From positions 1 to 6,077 of the forward strand of contig DASUZB010000264.1 of the NCBI GenBank assembly GCA_036377075.1: a stretch of 6,077 bases of DNA, read 5' to 3'. Source of the DNA: DASUZB01 sp036377075 (lineage in GTDB: Bacteria > Actinomycetota > CALGFH01). This document shows positions 4,888-6,077 of the stretch, piece after piece; position 1 is the stretch's first letter; each line of letters opens with the position of its first letter. The notes beneath the pieces were generated by a model, which saw nothing but the letters and a program-made list of their open reading frames with translations, was not told the origin of the DNA and did not search any database. The position numbers and the translations under genes are program-made.

Positions 4888-4911
4888 AATGCGGCGCGCT
4901 CCGCCCGCATT
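4888..4911. repeat. inverted repeat in the molybdoenzyme leader
   Basis: AATGCGG (4888-4894) and CCGCATT (4905-4911) form a perfect 7-bp inverted repeat with a 10-nt spacer. It overlaps the -10 box and start point of the candidate promoter. It could be an operator, or a leader hairpin if transcription comes from upstream. No T-tract follows on either strand, so it is not a classical terminator. Confidence 0.35.
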
Positions 4912-4937
4912 GTGCCTGCCGCCCGCCACCTTGTCGC
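4909..4937 (-). promoter_or_regulatory. candidate promoter of the molybdoenzyme operon
   Basis: On the minus strand GCGACA (4932-4937) and CACAAT (4909-4914) are separated by 17 nt, each matching four of six consensus bases. Transcription would start near 4902, leaving about 40 nt before GTG 4860. The 98-bp gap after the sugar dehydrogenase stop would allow an internal promoter, but read-through from that gene is equally possible. The match is weak. Confidence 0.3.
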
Positions 4938-4958
4938 GGACGGGGAGGGTTGGTGACG

Positions 4959-6077
4959 TCAGCCGGCGGCGACCAGGCGCTGGACGCCGCCGGAGAGCGA
5001 CAGCAGCAGCAGCTCGCCGGCGCCGTCCTCGGCGAAGGAGACCAGGCCGGGGAGGCGGACGCCGAGGTCGCGCAGGCGCGGCGGCTTGCCGGGGACGCGC
5101 ACGAGCGCCCTGACGTGGCCGTCGCAGACGTCGCCGAAGACGTAGGCGCCGGCGAGGCCGGCGACCTGGCTGCCGCGGTAGACGTGGCCGCCGACCACCG
5201 CGCAGCGACCGCTGTTGTGGTTGTACTGGTAGATGGGCGGCACCGCGCCGGCCGGTGGGCTGCCCTTGAAGTGGTGGCGGCCCTCGAGCCGGCGCCAGCC
5301 GAAGTTCGCGCCCGCGGCCCGGGCCGGGGCGACCACGTCGACCTCCTCCATGACGTACTGGCCGACGTCGCCGATCCACAGGTCGCCGGTGGCCCGGTCG
5401 AACGAGAAGCGCCAGGGGTTGCGCAGGCCGTAGGCCCAGATCTCGGGACGGGCGCCGCGCCGGCCCACGAACGGGTTGGTGGCGGGCACGCCGTAGGCCG
5501 CCCTGCCGGACGGCCGCGGGTCCAGGCGCAGCAGCTTGCCGTTGAGGACGTCGAGCGACTGGGCGGCGTCGGCCGGGTCGCCGCCGGCGCTGCCGTCGCC
5601 GAGCCCGAGCCAGAGCAGCCCGTCGGGCCCGAAGACGAGGTTGCCGCCGTGGTGGCGGATGGAAGCCTGCTGCACGGTGAGGACGGCCCGGCGGGACGCC
5701 GGATCGGCGGCGTGGCCCGCGACGGCGAACTCGACCACCCGGACGGCGTGCCGCCGGTCGGTGAAGCTCGCGTAGAGGTGGCGGCCGTTCGGCGCGAGGG
5801 CGAGGCCGAGCAGGCCGCCCTCCCCCTCGGTCGCCACCTCGCCGGAGAGGTCGAGCAGCGGCTGGGCTTCCAGCCTGCCGTCGCGGACGACCCGCACCCG
5901 GCCGGCCCGCTCGGCGACGTAGAGCGTGGTGCCGTCGGCGGAGCTTGTCAGCGCCACCGGCTGGTCCAGCTTGGCGACCTGGACCAGCCGCACCGCCACG
6001 CCGTCGAGCTGCCGCTGGGTCGGCGGCCCCGAGGGGGTCCTCGGCGTGGTGGGCAGCGGCGCGGCGCCGGTCACCTC
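4959..6077 (-). CDS. PQQ-type glucose/sorbosone dehydrogenase family protein (5' end outside window)
   Basis: About 372 residues are visible and the frame is open to the window edge, so the true start and any secretion or lipoprotein signal lie beyond 6077. A proline/threonine-rich linker (PLPTTPRTPSGPPTQ) precedes a six-bladed beta-propeller. Counting from the GTG at 6074, family landmarks are LYVAERAGRVRVV (51-63), GEGGLLGLALAP (84-95), HHGGNLVFGPDGLLWLGLGD (141-160), NGKLLRLDP (178-186), EIWAYGLRNPWRFSFD (211-226), IGDVGQ (234-239), ANFGW (256-260) and VVGGHVYRG (293-301). Cys291 and Cys317 match a pair I recall as conserved and could form a disulfide, which fits an exported protein. Family members oxidise sugars using pyrroloquinoline quinone, but many actinobacterial members are untested. 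It lies 98 bp upstream of the molybdoenzyme gene on the same strand; a functional link is not evident. Confidence 0.9.
   Translation of the reverse strand, partial: EVTGAAPLPTTPRTPSGPPTQRQLDGVAVRLVQVAKLDQPVALTSSADGTTLYVAERAGRVRVVRDGRLEAQPLLDLSGEVATEGEGGLLGLALAPNGRHLYASFTDRRHAVRVVEFAVAGHAADPASRRAVLTVQQASIRHHGGNLVFGPDGLLWLGLGDGSAGGDPADAAQSLDVLNGKLLRLDPRPSGRAAYGVPATNPFVGRRGARPEIWAYGLRNPWRFSFDRATGDLWIGDVGQYVMEEVDVVAPARAAGANFGWRRLEGRHHFKGSPPAGAVPPIYQYNHNSGRCAVVGGHVYRGSQVAGLAGAYVFGDVCDGHVRALVRVPGKPPRLRDLGVRLPGLVSFAEDGAGELLLLSLSGGVQRLVAAG

Noticed and set aside
3871..4956. Long Arg/Ala/Pro-rich plus-strand frame opposite the molybdoenzyme and methyltransferase
   Set aside because: Low-complexity shadow without motifs or ribosome site, over two confidently recognised genes.

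Overview
The window is about 72-74% GC by eye, with nearly all third codon positions G or C, many GTG starts and TANNNT-type -10 boxes placed directly before start codons. This points to a high-GC actinomycete. The ArsR, CGNR, MerR and DUF6510 family members would fit a filamentous genus of the Streptosporangiales (inference only; no rRNA or tRNA marker is present).

Left part (1-2057), regulators and a dead transporter. A small basic protein of about 52 aa (minus strand, 10-168) is divergent from a CGNR zinc-finger (ABATE-domain) putative transcription regulator (308-952). They share an unusually AT-rich promoter region at about 200-270, with back-to-back promoters and three related half-sites. 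Convergent to the CGNR gene lies a wrecked drug-efflux MFS gene (981-1240), keeping only its start, one internal segment and its last membrane helix, with a frame break. It is divergent from an intact ArsR-type regulator of 250 aa (1305-2057). Between these two sit a 22-bp near-perfect palindrome and two mirror-placed -10 boxes that predict leaderless mRNAs both ways. The likely history is an ArsR regulator with its own efflux pump, where the pump has been lost and the regulator kept.

Right part (2070-6077), all on the minus strand. Reading in transcription order: the C-terminal part of a PQQ-type glucose/sorbosone dehydrogenase (runs off the window at 6077, ends at 4959); a cytoplasmic sulfite-oxidase-like molybdopterin oxidoreductase (4860-4243); a trans-aconitate-2-methyltransferase-like SAM enzyme (4225-3455); an FAD/NAD(P)H ferredoxin-reductase-like protein (3433-2681); a DUF6510 zinc-ribbon protein (2677-2408); and a very short MerR-type regulator with its own promoter (2345-2070), whose end nearly touches the ArsR end. 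The genes from 4860 to 2408 are separated by 3-21 bases and look like one operon. The reductase is the obvious electron source for the molybdenum enzyme; the zinc-ribbon protein is of unknown role, and the methyltransferase appears inserted in what I recall as a recurring three-gene set (molybdoenzyme, reductase, DUF6510).

No tRNA, rRNA, CRISPR array, transposase or clear intrinsic terminator was seen. The most interesting points are the molybdoenzyme/reductase/DUF6510 module with its embedded methyltransferase, and the two divergent regulatory regions.
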